The notes under the pieces are model-generated. The model was not told where the DNA came from. It did no database searches and saw only the letters and a program-made list of their open reading frames with translations. Below, piece after piece: positions 42,117 through 50,578 of a stretch of 64,000 nucleotides of DNA. Both the position numbers and the translations under genes were made by a program. This DNA comes from Porifericola rhodea (GTDB lineage: Bacteria > Bacteroidota > Bacteroidia > Cytophagales > Cyclobacteriaceae): the NCBI RefSeq assembly GCF_030506305.1, contig NZ_CP119421.1:1108354-1172353 (forward strand), in the 5' to 3' direction. Each line of letters opens with the position of its first letter. Positions within the stretch are counted from its first letter, which is position 1.

Positions 42117-43499
42117 ATGAAATCTTTTTCGCTAAATATCATCATCAGAGTGCTTCTCCTGCTGGCATCACTTACGGCGCTAGCCTACATTTTTGGGAGA
42201 GTAGAGCTATTTTTTAACCATATCATTCTGATTGTAATTATTGGAGTGCAGATATATGAGCTTACTTATTATGTTCAGAGAACGAACAGGGAGATAGCTA
42301 AACTATTGCTTTCCATCAAAAATTCTGACTTTACCATAAACTTTAGCCCTCGTAAAAATGATCGTCATTTTAAAGAGTTAAATGCGGCCTGTAGAGAAAT
42401 TATAGAAGCGTACAAACAAGTTAGAATTGAGAAAGAAGCCCAGTTTGCTTATCTCAAGCTCATAGTTAAGTATATAAATGTAGGTATCATATCTCTTAAA
42501 GATGAAGATGAGATTGTACTTATGAACCAGCCTGCGCTGGATATATTACAGACCGACAGTTTCCATTACTGGAGAAACCTTAAGCATAGCCACCCCGGCT
42601 TTGTACAGGAGGTAGAGCTGCTCAAAGAAAATGAGAGTCGGCTCATAGAGGTTAAGGTAAATGGAAAGATCAAAAGGTTATCCGCCCACCTAAGCTCAGC
42701 CATACTGCTGGGAGAATCGTACCGTATCCTTACCTTTCAGGATATTGAGCAGGAAATTAACCAGAGTGAACTTGATGCCTGGCATAAGTTAATACGCATA
42801 CTCACCCATGAGATTATGAATTCTGTTACTCCTATATCTTCATTAACGGAGACTATGCTTATGCTGCTCTACCATAAAGAAGGGATACTTAAAAGTAGTA
42901 ATCAACTGAATGATGAGCTGGTAGAAGATCTCGCCTTCTCTTTACGTACCATTCAGAAGCGAAGCGATGGTCTGCTGGGTTTTGTGGAAGATTACCGTAA
43001 GTTAAGTAGAATTCCACTGCCTCAGAAGGAGATATTAATGGTAGAAGAAATTCTGGAAAGCACCACCCAGCTTATGCGTGCCGAACTTAAAAAAAACAAT
43101 ATTGAGCTTAGTATACATATTGCAAAAGAAGGCCTGGTACTTAATGCCGACCGTAAGCAGCTGGAGCAAATTCTTATTAACCTGATTTCTAATAGCATAC
43201 AGGCAATGGCAAACAATCCTGCTCCCAAACTAGAGCTATCTGCTTATGAAGAAGGCGGGCAGCTGCTAATTATTGTAAAAGACAATGGCACAGGCATAAG
43301 CGAAGATAAGCTCAACCAGATTTTTATACCTTTCTTTTCTACCAAAGCTCAGGGTTCAGGCATAGGGCTAAGCTTATCCAGAAACATGATGAGTCAACAC
43401 GGAGGAAAGATACAAGTGAACTCAGTACCTGGCCAGTCCACCAGCTTTTCTTTGAGCTTTCCTAACACAACAGCTACAGCAGACACTACGCTTTTCTAG
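42117..43499 (+). CDS. Sensor histidine kinase (NtrB/NtrY type)
   Basis: A 460-residue kinase: two membrane helices at about 7-27 and 32-50 with almost no periplasmic loop, a linker with HAMP-like character, a PAS-like domain (about 112-210, NVGIISLKDEDEIVLMNQPA), a HisKA helix with phospho-acceptor His231 (LTHEIMNSVTPISSL), and a HATPase domain with ILINLISNSIQAM (N box), VKDNGTGISEDK (G1) and GSGIGLSLSRNMM (G2). The very short extracytoplasmic part suggests it senses an intramembrane or cytosolic signal, perhaps the permease itself. Cognate partner of the response regulator 20 bases upstream. Confidence 0.9.
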   Translation: MKSFSLNIIIRVLLLLASLTALAYIFGRVELFFNHIILIVIIGVQIYELTYYVQRTNREIAKLLLSIKNSDFTINFSPRKNDRHFKELNAACREIIEAYKQVRIEKEAQFAYLKLIVKYINVGIISLKDEDEIVLMNQPALDILQTDSFHYWRNLKHSHPGFVQEVELLKENESRLIEVKVNGKIKRLSAHLSSAILLGESYRILTFQDIEQEINQSELDAWHKLIRILTHEIMNSVTPISSLTETMLMLLYHKEGILKSSNQLNDELVEDLAFSLRTIQKRSDGLLGFVEDYRKLSRIPLPQKEILMVEEILESTTQLMRAELKKNNIELSIHIAKEGLVLNADRKQLEQILINLISNSIQAMANNPAPKLELSAYEEGGQLLIIVKDNGTGISEDKLNQIFIPFFSTKAQGSGIGLSLSRNMMSQHGGKIQVNSVPGQSTSFSLSFPNTTATADTTLF

Positions 43500-43514
43500 C
43501 AAGCCCTTGCTCTA

Positions 43515-43574
43515 CACTGGGGAACACTCCACAGTAAATTGTGTAATCAGTGGGGAAAAACATTCCACACAGTA
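43515..43574. repeat. Two imperfect direct repeats with internal dyad symmetry
   Basis: Copy 1 (43515-43536) and copy 2 (43548-43574) both read TGGGGAA, a short spacer, a CCACA block and AGTA; in copy 2 GTGGGGAA and TTCCACAC also form an imperfect dyad. Located between the kinase stop and a small secreted protein gene, upstream of a TGGCAC box. Likely protein-binding sites; the protein is unknown. Confidence 0.4.
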
Positions 43575-43622
43575 CCTTTATAATCACTCTATTTTGCCTC
43601 AAAAGCTTCATTTTTGGCGTTT

Positions 43623-43637
43623 TGGCACAGGTGGTAC
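43623..43637 (+). promoter_or_regulatory. Possible sigma-54 promoter of the small secreted protein gene
   Basis: TGGCAC is a perfect -24 hexamer; at the -12 place the sequence is GTAC instead of TTGC, so only two of four bases match. Lies 47 bases before the start at 43684, next to a sigma-54 activator and its kinase, which raises the prior. Confidence 0.3.
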
Positions 43638-43683
43638 GGTTTTTTCCTTTTACTAAGCAGGTAATTAATGAAAAGGAGGGTTT

Positions 43684-44082
43684 ATGAAATTCATGTTATT
43701 TTTTCTACTTGTAAGTACAATCTCCATCACAGGGTTTGTTTTGGCTGAGGACAGAATTACGGACTCAGACTTTTACCAAAATTACTTACAGACTGAGCAG
43801 TCAGTTGAGAACAAGCTAGAGCTAAAACCTATTAAGGCTTCTGAACTGCCTTATGATGTGCTTAAAAGTTTTGCAAAAAGCCCTTTTGGAAAATACGCAA
43901 TAGCAGAAGCGCATATGGTACCTGCTAAGCAGGTTTCTAACATGATTGCCCAGGTAGTAAATGACTACTCCAAAAGCCAGCTTGTAGAAGAAACCTATCT
44001 ACTAACGCTTAACAAAGATGAAAAGAGTACTCAACTCCGATTCAACAAAAAAGGAAAGCTAATAAAGATAATTATCACCTAA
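43684..44082 (+). CDS. Small secreted protein of unknown function
   Basis: A 132-residue protein with a Sec signal peptide ending near GFVLAED (about residue 21). The mature 110 residues are charged and slightly basic, ending in a beta-like stretch QLRFNKKGKLIKIII. The composition and the repeated small beta segments (YLLTLNKDEKSTQLRFN) resemble PepSY/BLIP-like periplasmic proteins, but I do not recognise a family with certainty. Unusually for this genome a strong Shine-Dalgarno sequence (AAGGAGGG at 43673-43680) precedes the ATG. It follows the kinase gene and may be an output or modulator of that two-component system. Confidence 0.7.
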   Translation: MKFMLFFLLVSTISITGFVLAEDRITDSDFYQNYLQTEQSVENKLELKPIKASELPYDVLKSFAKSPFGKYAIAEAHMVPAKQVSNMIAQVVNDYSKSQLVEETYLLTLNKDEKSTQLRFNKKGKLIKIIIT

Positions 44083-44100
44083 ATTACCAAAACTGAACAT

Positions 44101-44124
44101 GCGGACTCTGTCCGCTTTTTTTTT
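44101..44124 (+). terminator. Terminator after the small secreted protein gene
   Basis: GCGGAC and GTCCGC (44101-44106, 44110-44115) form a stem with a three-base loop, followed by nine T. Confidence 0.88.
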
Positions 44125-44129
44125 GCCTT

Positions 44130-45470
44130 TTAGTCTGCTTTGATCAGAATATGGTTGAGGCGATTCATCATTTCAGTAACGTAAGAACCAGTGTAGGGTC
44201 CATACCAGTTGAGCTCTCTGGCTTCACGGTGGGCTTGCTTATAATACTCATCCGGAATAACATAACCCATGTAGTTGCCATTGAAGCTACTTACCACCAA
44301 AGGATAATCATGCTTGTTAAGTTTCTGATACAACATACCGGAATAATCTGCAGGCACCCCCAACATATTTATTTCACCCAACCTAAGTCCACTTAGATAA
44401 GGCTTATGTTCACCCAACACAGCATGATAAAGCCAGGGGCGTACTCTCCAACCGCTTATTAATTTTAGCTGAGGCTCACCCATGTAAAGAGGCGCCTCAA
44501 CATATAAAAGTTGAGTGGTATACTCACCAATAATACTACCCAAACCATTTAGCAAAGGCGTTGCCAACTGGCGAGCATAGGCTTCCATTTTTTCGTAGCT
44601 AAACTCACCTTCGCGTACTGCACTATGGCTACCTACTGCTCCGGCCGCAAAGCTGGCAAAAGCTACAGTGCTGTCAGCCTCCAGATACTGCCGGAGCGCC
44701 GAAGGATAATCGGCAGACAAATCCATACGTTTGCTATTTAAAAAAGTGGCGTGAGCAGAGTACGTACATAAAAGAGCCGTCTTTCCAGAGTCTTGTGTCA
44801 GTTTTATTACCCTAAGCTTATCGTCTACCTCTCCCTCTTTGATCAGTCGGTTCTTCACCAGAGCGGGCACTTCAAATTCAGCATAACCGATCTTAACTGG
44901 TCTTCTTTTATGTAAGGCTTCTTCTATAGAAGCTACACTTTGCCGTGCCACGTACTGCACCAGTTCATCGTCATAACCACCGGCCGTAAGTAGTCCTCCT
45001 ACCCCTTCTGCCCATTCGCCAAAACCATTATGTGTATGCACAGCAGAAAAGTAAATGTTTCGTAGAGGTAGGTCTGCCTCTTCTACTGCCAGGTGAATAG
45101 CTTTTGCGAGATCAGGGTGCACAATCATCAAATCATAGGAAAGAACCGCTACAGATTGAACACCATTAGTAAATACTACAGTATGCACCTTAAGAGAGTC
45201 GTGTACTCTTTCGTATTCTCCTTTCCAGCCATACCCCATAAGCTTGGCAGGTTGGGTAGGAGTGATGTTCTTCTTGCTCCAGCCGGCTTCAACCGTATCC
45301 CCTTTTAGTGGAGGTAAAACTTTTTCCAGGCTATCCATGGCTTGCAGGCTGGCCCGATAGTAAGCCTGCTCCTGATAAGCTGTATAATCAATAGGAGCGA
45401 CACAAGCTATCAGCAATACCAAAAGGCCCAACAGAAGAATCAGTATACCGTATATAAACTTTTTGATCAC
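44130..45470 (-). CDS. Neutral/alkaline ceramidase N-terminal-domain protein
   Basis: A 446-residue protein starting with GTG, with an N-terminal membrane anchor (ILILLLGLLVLLIACVAP). The body matches the neutral ceramidase N-terminal domain: VEAGWSKKNITP, LMGYGWKGEY, SAVHTHNGFGEWAEGVGG and CTYSAHATFLN, which carry Zn-binding His residues. The usual HTHSGPG reads HTHNGFG, and the GDVSPN block holding the nucleophilic Ser of true ceramidases is replaced by AAGAVGSHSA, so the activity may differ. It lacks the C-terminal ceramidase domain. Cytophagales make sphingolipids, so an envelope sphingolipid substrate is plausible but unproven. Confidence 0.78.
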   Translation of the reverse strand: MIKKFIYGILILLLGLLVLLIACVAPIDYTAYQEQAYYRASLQAMDSLEKVLPPLKGDTVEAGWSKKNITPTQPAKLMGYGWKGEYERVHDSLKVHTVVFTNGVQSVAVLSYDLMIVHPDLAKAIHLAVEEADLPLRNIYFSAVHTHNGFGEWAEGVGGLLTAGGYDDELVQYVARQSVASIEEALHKRRPVKIGYAEFEVPALVKNRLIKEGEVDDKLRVIKLTQDSGKTALLCTYSAHATFLNSKRMDLSADYPSALRQYLEADSTVAFASFAAGAVGSHSAVREGEFSYEKMEAYARQLATPLLNGLGSIIGEYTTQLLYVEAPLYMGEPQLKLISGWRVRPWLYHAVLGEHKPYLSGLRLGEINMLGVPADYSGMLYQKLNKHDYPLVVSSFNGNYMGYVIPDEYYKQAHREARELNWYGPYTGSYVTEMMNRLNHILIKAD

Positions 45471-45539
45471 AATTAAGTAATTGAACTGTCATAATATATT
45501 ATTCAAAGCTAACAAGCTTTCAATTAACCCACATATCCT

Positions 45540-46271
45540 ATGAAGAAAATTGTACTCGGTATATTTATCGCTCTGGTAGCGCTGGTAGCAGTTGGCTATT
45601 TTGTCTGGAATGAGCCTTTACCGGAAGGAAAAGCCGGTGCCGAAGCCGATACACTAGCCAGCAATATGCTAAAAGCCATAAATCATAAAGCCTGGGAGGC
45701 AACCGGAGCTGTGCAGTGGAGTTTTCCCGGCGGGCACGAGCACCTCTGGGATAAGGAAAGGCATATGGCCAGAGTCCGTTGGGATGATTATGAGGTACTC
45801 CTTCAGCTAGACTCCATTAAAGGAATAGCTTACGAAGAAGGAAAGCGAATTACCGATGAGGAAGAATCTCAGGAGCTGGTACAAAAAGCATGGGAATACT
45901 GGGCAAATGATTCTTTCTGGCTTAATGCTCCAAACAAGGTTTTTGATCCGGGCACAGAAAGAAAAATAGTTGAGCAGGAAAATGGATCACCAGCACTCCT
46001 GATCACGTATACCTCTGGCGGAGTAACACCCGGCGACTCATACCTTTGGCTACTGGATGAGAACCAACGCCCCAAAGCCTGGAAGCTCTGGGTAAATATT
46101 ATTCCGGTGGGTGGTGTAGAGTTTAGCTGGGAAGGCTGGCAGAGCCTGGAAAGTGGCGCTCAAATTGCTACTTTACACCAGGGGTTACTGGATATAGAAA
46201 TTGAAAATGTAAAAAGTGGCGCTCATGTAGAAGAGCTAACAGGAGAAGATTCTTTTGCTCAGCTCTACTAG
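45540..46271 (+). CDS. Membrane-anchored protein of unknown function
   Basis: A 243-residue protein with one N-terminal membrane helix or uncleaved signal (KKIVLGIFIALVALVAVGYF) and a soluble part rich in Trp and acidic residues. Repeated beta-like segments (HLWDKERHMARVRWDDYEVL, DSYLWLLDENQRPKAWKLWV) suggest a LolA-like open barrel for lipids; this is a guess from pattern only. It is divergent from the ceramidase-like gene with a 69-base gap, so the two may be co-regulated and both act on envelope lipids. Family not recognised. Confidence 0.65.
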   Translation: MKKIVLGIFIALVALVAVGYFVWNEPLPEGKAGAEADTLASNMLKAINHKAWEATGAVQWSFPGGHEHLWDKERHMARVRWDDYEVLLQLDSIKGIAYEEGKRITDEEESQELVQKAWEYWANDSFWLNAPNKVFDPGTERKIVEQENGSPALLITYTSGGVTPGDSYLWLLDENQRPKAWKLWVNIIPVGGVEFSWEGWQSLESGAQIATLHQGLLDIEIENVKSGAHVEELTGEDSFAQLY

Positions 46272-46396
46272 CTAACTAACTGATTCACTTTAAATTAGAC
46301 TTATCCTAAATTAGCTTTTGGGTTAAACTGAACATACCATTTTCAGGTTAATTGTTGTATATTCAGTTATTAGGAAACACCAAATTTTTTAAAGCT

Positions 46397-46522
46397 ATGG
46401 AAAAGAAAGAAATCCTTCGTTCGGAAGACATCGCCCACTGCCCAAAGTGCAATGCTAATGCTGTAGAGCCTTGTCAGAAACCTCAGGTAAATGACTGCCC
46501 CAGAGGTGATAACCGTAAGTAA
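46397..46522 (+). CDS. 41-residue cysteine-motif protein
   Basis: A short open frame with its own start and a strong terminator 20 bases after its stop. The peptide runs MEKKEILRSEDIAH, then CPKC at 18-21, followed by two more Cys (31 and 39), so it could bind a single zinc or form disulfides. No Sec signal. The 126 intergenic bases before it suggest its own promoter. I know of no named family; a conserved short protein is plausible because both frame and terminator are clean. Confidence 0.55.
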   Translation: MEKKEILRSEDIAHCPKCNANAVEPCQKPQVNDCPRGDNRK

Positions 46523-46542
46523 GTAGAACCTATAAATTTTGT

Positions 46543-46571
46543 AAGGAGACTTAATTAAGTCTCCTTTTTTT
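46543..46571 (+). terminator. Terminator after the 41-residue protein gene
   Basis: A perfect palindrome AGGAGACTTAATTAAGTCTCCT (46544-46565) followed by six T, its T-run touching the stop of the convergent transporter gene. On the minus strand no T-run follows, so it serves the plus-strand gene. Confidence 0.85.
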
Positions 46572-47856
46572 ATACCTCCTCTGCTACGCTGCTCGTTGCA
46601 GCCTCCTGTTTAGCGTTTCTTCTGGATAGTCGGCCATAGACAGCAACCACCACAAAACAAAACATAGGCACCAGATACGCCAGATGGATGCTGCCCGTCA
46701 TATCAGATACCTGCCCCTGCACAGAGGTAAGCACCGCTCCTCCTAGTATTGCCATAATAAGACCCGAACCACCAAGTTTGGTATCATCGCCAAGGCCTCT
46801 TACCGCCAAACCATAAATGGTCGGGAACATAAGCGACATACAAGCAGAAATGGCTACCAGAGCGTATACCCCCACATAACCTCCGGAGATCACTACAACA
46901 AAAGTACATAAGACTGCCAGCACCGACAATAATGCTAATAAGTTACCGGGAGAGATCACCTTCATTAAGGCTGTACATACAAAACGACTAAGCGTAAAGA
47001 GAACCAAAGCAGCGAGATAATAGGTAGCTGCAGAATCTTCATCTATCTGTAGCTCCAGCATGACATAGCGTATTGTAAATGACCATACGCCAATCTGAGC
47101 TCCCACATAGAAAAACTGCGCCACTACGCCCCATACATAGTTAGGGTTTTTCACTAACCTTTTCAGCGTAGGCAATAGCTCTACCTTGTCATTAGCGTCA
47201 GATGCCTTAGGCATTTTAGTAAAAGCAATTACCAGCCACAGCAACAGCAATAGTACGGCTACTCCTACATAAGGCCCCATTACGGCACTCAACTCTTCTG
47301 CTTGAACAGACTGTAGCTCTTCGGGAGACATACCGGCACGCTCCTCAGCACTGGCAGCGTTCAGTTGGGAGAGGATGAACACTTTACTCAGTAATACGCC
47401 AACGATAGAACCTATAGGGTTGAATGATTGCGCCAGGTTAAGTCGGCGGGTGCCACTCTCTTCTGGTCCCATGGCAATAATATAGGGGTTGGCAGAAGTT
47501 TCCAGTATGGAAAGTCCACCAGCCAGAATAAAGAGCGCCGCCAGAAAATGTCCGTATACCATTGTCTGGCTAGCCGGGTAAAAGAGTAGCGAGCCGCCTA
47601 TAAAAAGACCAAGGCCAAGGAGCACTCCACTCTTATAAGTAAACCTTTTAATAATTAAAGCTGCCGGAAGTGCCAGACAAAAATAAGAACCATAAAAGGC
47701 TATTTGAATCCAGCTGGTCTGAAAATCAGACATGCTCATAATCCTTTTAAAAGCTGCCAGCAGGGTATCTGTCATATTGTTGGCCAGTCCCCACATCAGA
47801 AACAAACTGGTAATCAGAACAAAAGGAAGTATAGGGGTTTTAGGTTGGTTGCTCAT
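46570..47856 (-). CDS. FucP-type sugar MFS transporter
   Basis: A 428-residue major facilitator with 12 predicted helices of the FucP (L-fucose:H+ symporter) family, which in Bacteroidota also includes glucose/galactose and other sugar transporters. Signature features: FLMWGLANNMTDTLLAAF at helix 1 with the DTLL acid, LSILETSANPYIIAMGPEE at helix 4-5, and RRLNLAQSFNPIGSIVG. Which sugar it takes cannot be read from the sequence. It is divergent from the serine hydrolase gene across a 252-base region in which I see no confident operator. Confidence 0.85.
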   Translation of the reverse strand: MSNQPKTPILPFVLITSLFLMWGLANNMTDTLLAAFKRIMSMSDFQTSWIQIAFYGSYFCLALPAALIIKRFTYKSGVLLGLGLFIGGSLLFYPASQTMVYGHFLAALFILAGGLSILETSANPYIIAMGPEESGTRRLNLAQSFNPIGSIVGVLLSKVFILSQLNAASAEERAGMSPEELQSVQAEELSAVMGPYVGVAVLLLLLWLVIAFTKMPKASDANDKVELLPTLKRLVKNPNYVWGVVAQFFYVGAQIGVWSFTIRYVMLELQIDEDSAATYYLAALVLFTLSRFVCTALMKVISPGNLLALLSVLAVLCTFVVVISGGYVGVYALVAISACMSLMFPTIYGLAVRGLGDDTKLGGSGLIMAILGGAVLTSVQGQVSDMTGSIHLAYLVPMFCFVVVAVYGRLSRRNAKQEAATSSVAEEV

Positions 47857-48108
47857 GAATATGCACGTATTAGTATTAATTCACCCAATTTATAATTTAA
47901 ATCTATTTGTAAGCTGTATTCATCAAGCAATTAGCATAATATTTACCTGGCTGACTACGCTAATCTTTGCTAAAACCTGAAATTTTCTTTCTTCATCCTG
48001 AGCTGATGAAGCTATAAAATTGACAACACTTCCGCTATTTGTAGGCTCAATCTGTCATTTTTTAATATTTTAACATCTTGATCAACTAATTACAACAACT
48101 ACACTTTA

Positions 48109-49398
48109 ATGAAAACTAACCTTCTCTTTCTGTTTTTTATGTGCCTTGCTTTTATAGGGGCAGCTCAAACTCAATCTATACAAAAGTCTGCTCCTCTAAA
48201 AGTTGCGCCTCCTGCCTCAGTAGGCATGTCTGCCGAACGACTGGAGCGAATTGATGAAATGTGCAGGCAGGCTATAGCCCAGAATGAGGTGCCCGGCATA
48301 GTAGCTCTGGTAGCTCGCAAAGGTAAAATTGTATACCATAAAGCTTTTGGAACCGCAAATGCTTCAGGAGAGAAGCTGGAAAAAGATGATATTTTCCGTA
48401 TTGCATCACAGACCAAAGCTATTACCGCTACTGCCGTAATGATGCTATGGGAAGAGGGCCGCTTCAGACTAGACGACCCCATTTCAAAATTCATCCCTGA
48501 GTTTAAAAATCCTCAGGTATTAAACCGTTTTCAGTATAGCGACACATCATTTACTACCGAGCCCGCTAAACGAGAGATAACAATCAGACACCTGCTTACC
48601 CACACTTCTGGCTTAGGCTATGGAGTAATAGATGGCGATGAGCGCTTTAAAATGATGTATGAAAAGGCCGGTGTAGTAGACCTGTTTACTACTAAAGACA
48701 TCAGCATAGAAGAAAGCGTTAAGCGTCTGGTCAAGCTCCCCTTGCATCATCATCCCGGAGAGGCTTACGTATACAGCGAAGGATTGGATGTGCTGGGCTA
48801 TTTTGTTGAAATAGTATCAGGAATGCCTTTTGATAAGTTTCTGCGAGAGCGATTGTTCAACCCATTAGGTATGGATGACACCTGGTTTTACCTGCCACAA
48901 AGCAAAGCGAAGCGCTTAGTAGCCATACAAACACCTGAAGGCAATGAGTGGAAGAACTATCCTACTACCTTTTACGAACCTGAATACCCAGTTAAAGGAG
49001 CCAAGAGGTTTTTTTCAGGAGGCGCTGGCTTAAGCAGCACGGCAAAAGACTATGCCACATTCCTGCAAATGTATCTGAATGGTGGAGAGCTTAATGGCAC
49101 ACGCATCCTAAGTCGCACAACCATCAAGACAATTATGTCTAACCAGATCGGACAGCTTTGGGAAGGCAACGATCGCTACTACGGGCTGGTATTTGGCGTA
49201 CTAAATCACAAAGGTGAAGCCACAGGAGGGAGAGGTAGTGTGGGCACATTTGACTGGGGAGGCTATTTTAATACCCAATATTTTGCCGACCCGGAAGAGG
49301 AGCTGATAGGCATAATTATGAAGCAAACCCGCAAGACCGTATCTGACCAGACTGGCTGGAGGTTCAGGCAGCTCGTAGGCCAGTCCGTTGATGATTAA
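48109..49398 (+). CDS. Secreted serine hydrolase (beta-lactamase class C / esterase family)
   Basis: A 429-residue protein with a Sec signal peptide (cleavage near GAAQ, residue 20). Class C beta-lactamase-fold motifs: Ser100-x-x-Lys103 in IASQTKAITATA, the second motif YVYSEGLD (Tyr-Ser-Glu where penicillin-binding proteins have Tyr-x-Asn) and a TFDWGGYFNTQYF block in the third-motif area. Family members are esterases, D-aminopeptidases or peptidases more often than lactamases, so the substrate is unknown. Divergent from the FucP-type transporter. A long inverted repeat follows. Confidence 0.85.
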   Translation: MKTNLLFLFFMCLAFIGAAQTQSIQKSAPLKVAPPASVGMSAERLERIDEMCRQAIAQNEVPGIVALVARKGKIVYHKAFGTANASGEKLEKDDIFRIASQTKAITATAVMMLWEEGRFRLDDPISKFIPEFKNPQVLNRFQYSDTSFTTEPAKREITIRHLLTHTSGLGYGVIDGDERFKMMYEKAGVVDLFTTKDISIEESVKRLVKLPLHHHPGEAYVYSEGLDVLGYFVEIVSGMPFDKFLRERLFNPLGMDDTWFYLPQSKAKRLVAIQTPEGNEWKNYPTTFYEPEYPVKGAKRFFSGGAGLSSTAKDYATFLQMYLNGGELNGTRILSRTTIKTIMSNQIGQLWEGNDRYYGLVFGVLNHKGEATGGRGSVGTFDWGGYFNTQYFADPEEELIGIIMKQTRKTVSDQTGWRFRQLVGQSVDD

Positions 49399-49437
49399 AC
49401 CACATAGCAACAGCATAATCTCTTATGCTTAGCACTC

Positions 49438-49481
49438 AGAGAAAATATTTTACTGCCTAAGTGTAACAAAATATTTTCTCT
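49438..49481. repeat. Long-armed inverted repeat after the serine hydrolase gene
   Basis: AGAGAAAATATTTT (49438-49451) and its exact reverse complement AAAATATTTTCTCT (49468-49481) flank a 16-base loop. Each arm also contains the palindrome AAAATATTTT. There is no T-run, so it is not a standard terminator, and the AT-rich arms suggest a protein site or weak hairpin. A small hairpin AGCATAA/TTATGCT precedes it at 49412-49429. Confidence 0.45.
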
Positions 49482-49539
49482 TATGTAGTGTTTCACTTCT
49501 TCGTGCAATCCACGTATACATTCGGCATAATACTACTGT

Positions 49540-50496
49540 ATGCTAAATGAAATTTTGTTGATTGTACTCTCGCTGGTACTGCTGTATTTTGGGGCCAGCT
49601 GGCTTATTAGTGGCGCTAGCTCTATAGCCATCAGGCTAGGCATTAGTCCTCTGATTATCGGGCTGACCATAGTGGCCCTGGGAACCAGTATGCCTGAGCT
49701 TCTGGTAAGCATCAAAGCTGCGTTGCAGGGCAATGGAGGCATCTCAGTTGGCAATGTAGTAGGGTCTAATATTTTTAATATTGGAATTATACTTGGCCTT
49801 TCTGCCATGTGCTATCCTATAGTGGTGCACGCTGCCATTCTACGTACCGACATACCCCTTATGCTGTTTTCCGCTTTGCTCTTTCTTCTCTTTTTCATAG
49901 ATGCTCAAATCAGCCGATGGGAAGGCAGTATTTTTCTCCTTATCAGTGTGGCTTACACATATTTTAATGTAAAAAAAGCCCGTGAGGCTAAAGCTGCCGT
50001 AAAAGAGGAGTTTGCAGTAGCCTTACCTATAAAACAAGCTTACTGGCTAGTAGATGTATTGCTAATAATACTAGGCCTTTCTGTTCTTCTTTTTGGCTCA
50101 GACCTATTGGTTCAGTATTCTGTAAACCTGGCCCGAAGGTTTGGAATAAGTGATGCAGTTATTGGCTTAACAATCGTAGCAGCAGGCACCAGCATGCCAG
50201 AGCTGGCAACATCTGTAGTTGCCGCTATCAAAAAACAGCCTGATATTGCTTTAGGTAATGTGGTCGGCTCTAATATTTACAATATTCTGATCATACTGGG
50301 TGCTTCTTCTCTGATTACTCCATTGTACGCCTCCGGCATAGCTCTTAGCGATGGTCTGCTTATGCTAGGCCTGTCTGCCCTGCTGGTACCACTGGTTCGT
50401 ACTGGCTTTGTATTACAGCGCTGGGAAGGGGGGTTATTGTTTGCCATCTACCTCGCCTACATGTTTTACCTTTTGTGGTTTAATATAATGGCCTAA
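49540..50496 (+). CDS. Calcium/sodium antiporter (CaCA family, YrbG-like)
   Basis: A 318-residue membrane protein with the two inverted CaCA repeats: the first alpha motif reads VALGTSMPELLVSIKAAL and GNVVGSNIFNIGIILGLS, the second VAAGTSMPELATSVVAAI and GNVVGSNIYNILIILGAS. About ten helices. Exchanges Na+ (or H+) for Ca2+. ATG start at 49540 with the hydrophobic first helix immediately following. No partner genes adjacent except DUF202 82 bases downstream. Confidence 0.93.
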   Translation: MLNEILLIVLSLVLLYFGASWLISGASSIAIRLGISPLIIGLTIVALGTSMPELLVSIKAALQGNGGISVGNVVGSNIFNIGIILGLSAMCYPIVVHAAILRTDIPLMLFSALLFLLFFIDAQISRWEGSIFLLISVAYTYFNVKKAREAKAAVKEEFAVALPIKQAYWLVDVLLIILGLSVLLFGSDLLVQYSVNLARRFGISDAVIGLTIVAAGTSMPELATSVVAAIKKQPDIALGNVVGSNIYNILIILGASSLITPLYASGIALSDGLLMLGLSALLVPLVRTGFVLQRWEGGLLFAIYLAYMFYLLWFNIMA

Positions 50497-50578
50497 GTAA
50501 AAGGCATTATAAGTCTTCTTACAGAAATTGTATATTAAGCCCTCAATAAAATCATGCAAAGCAGCTACAGACTATTGT

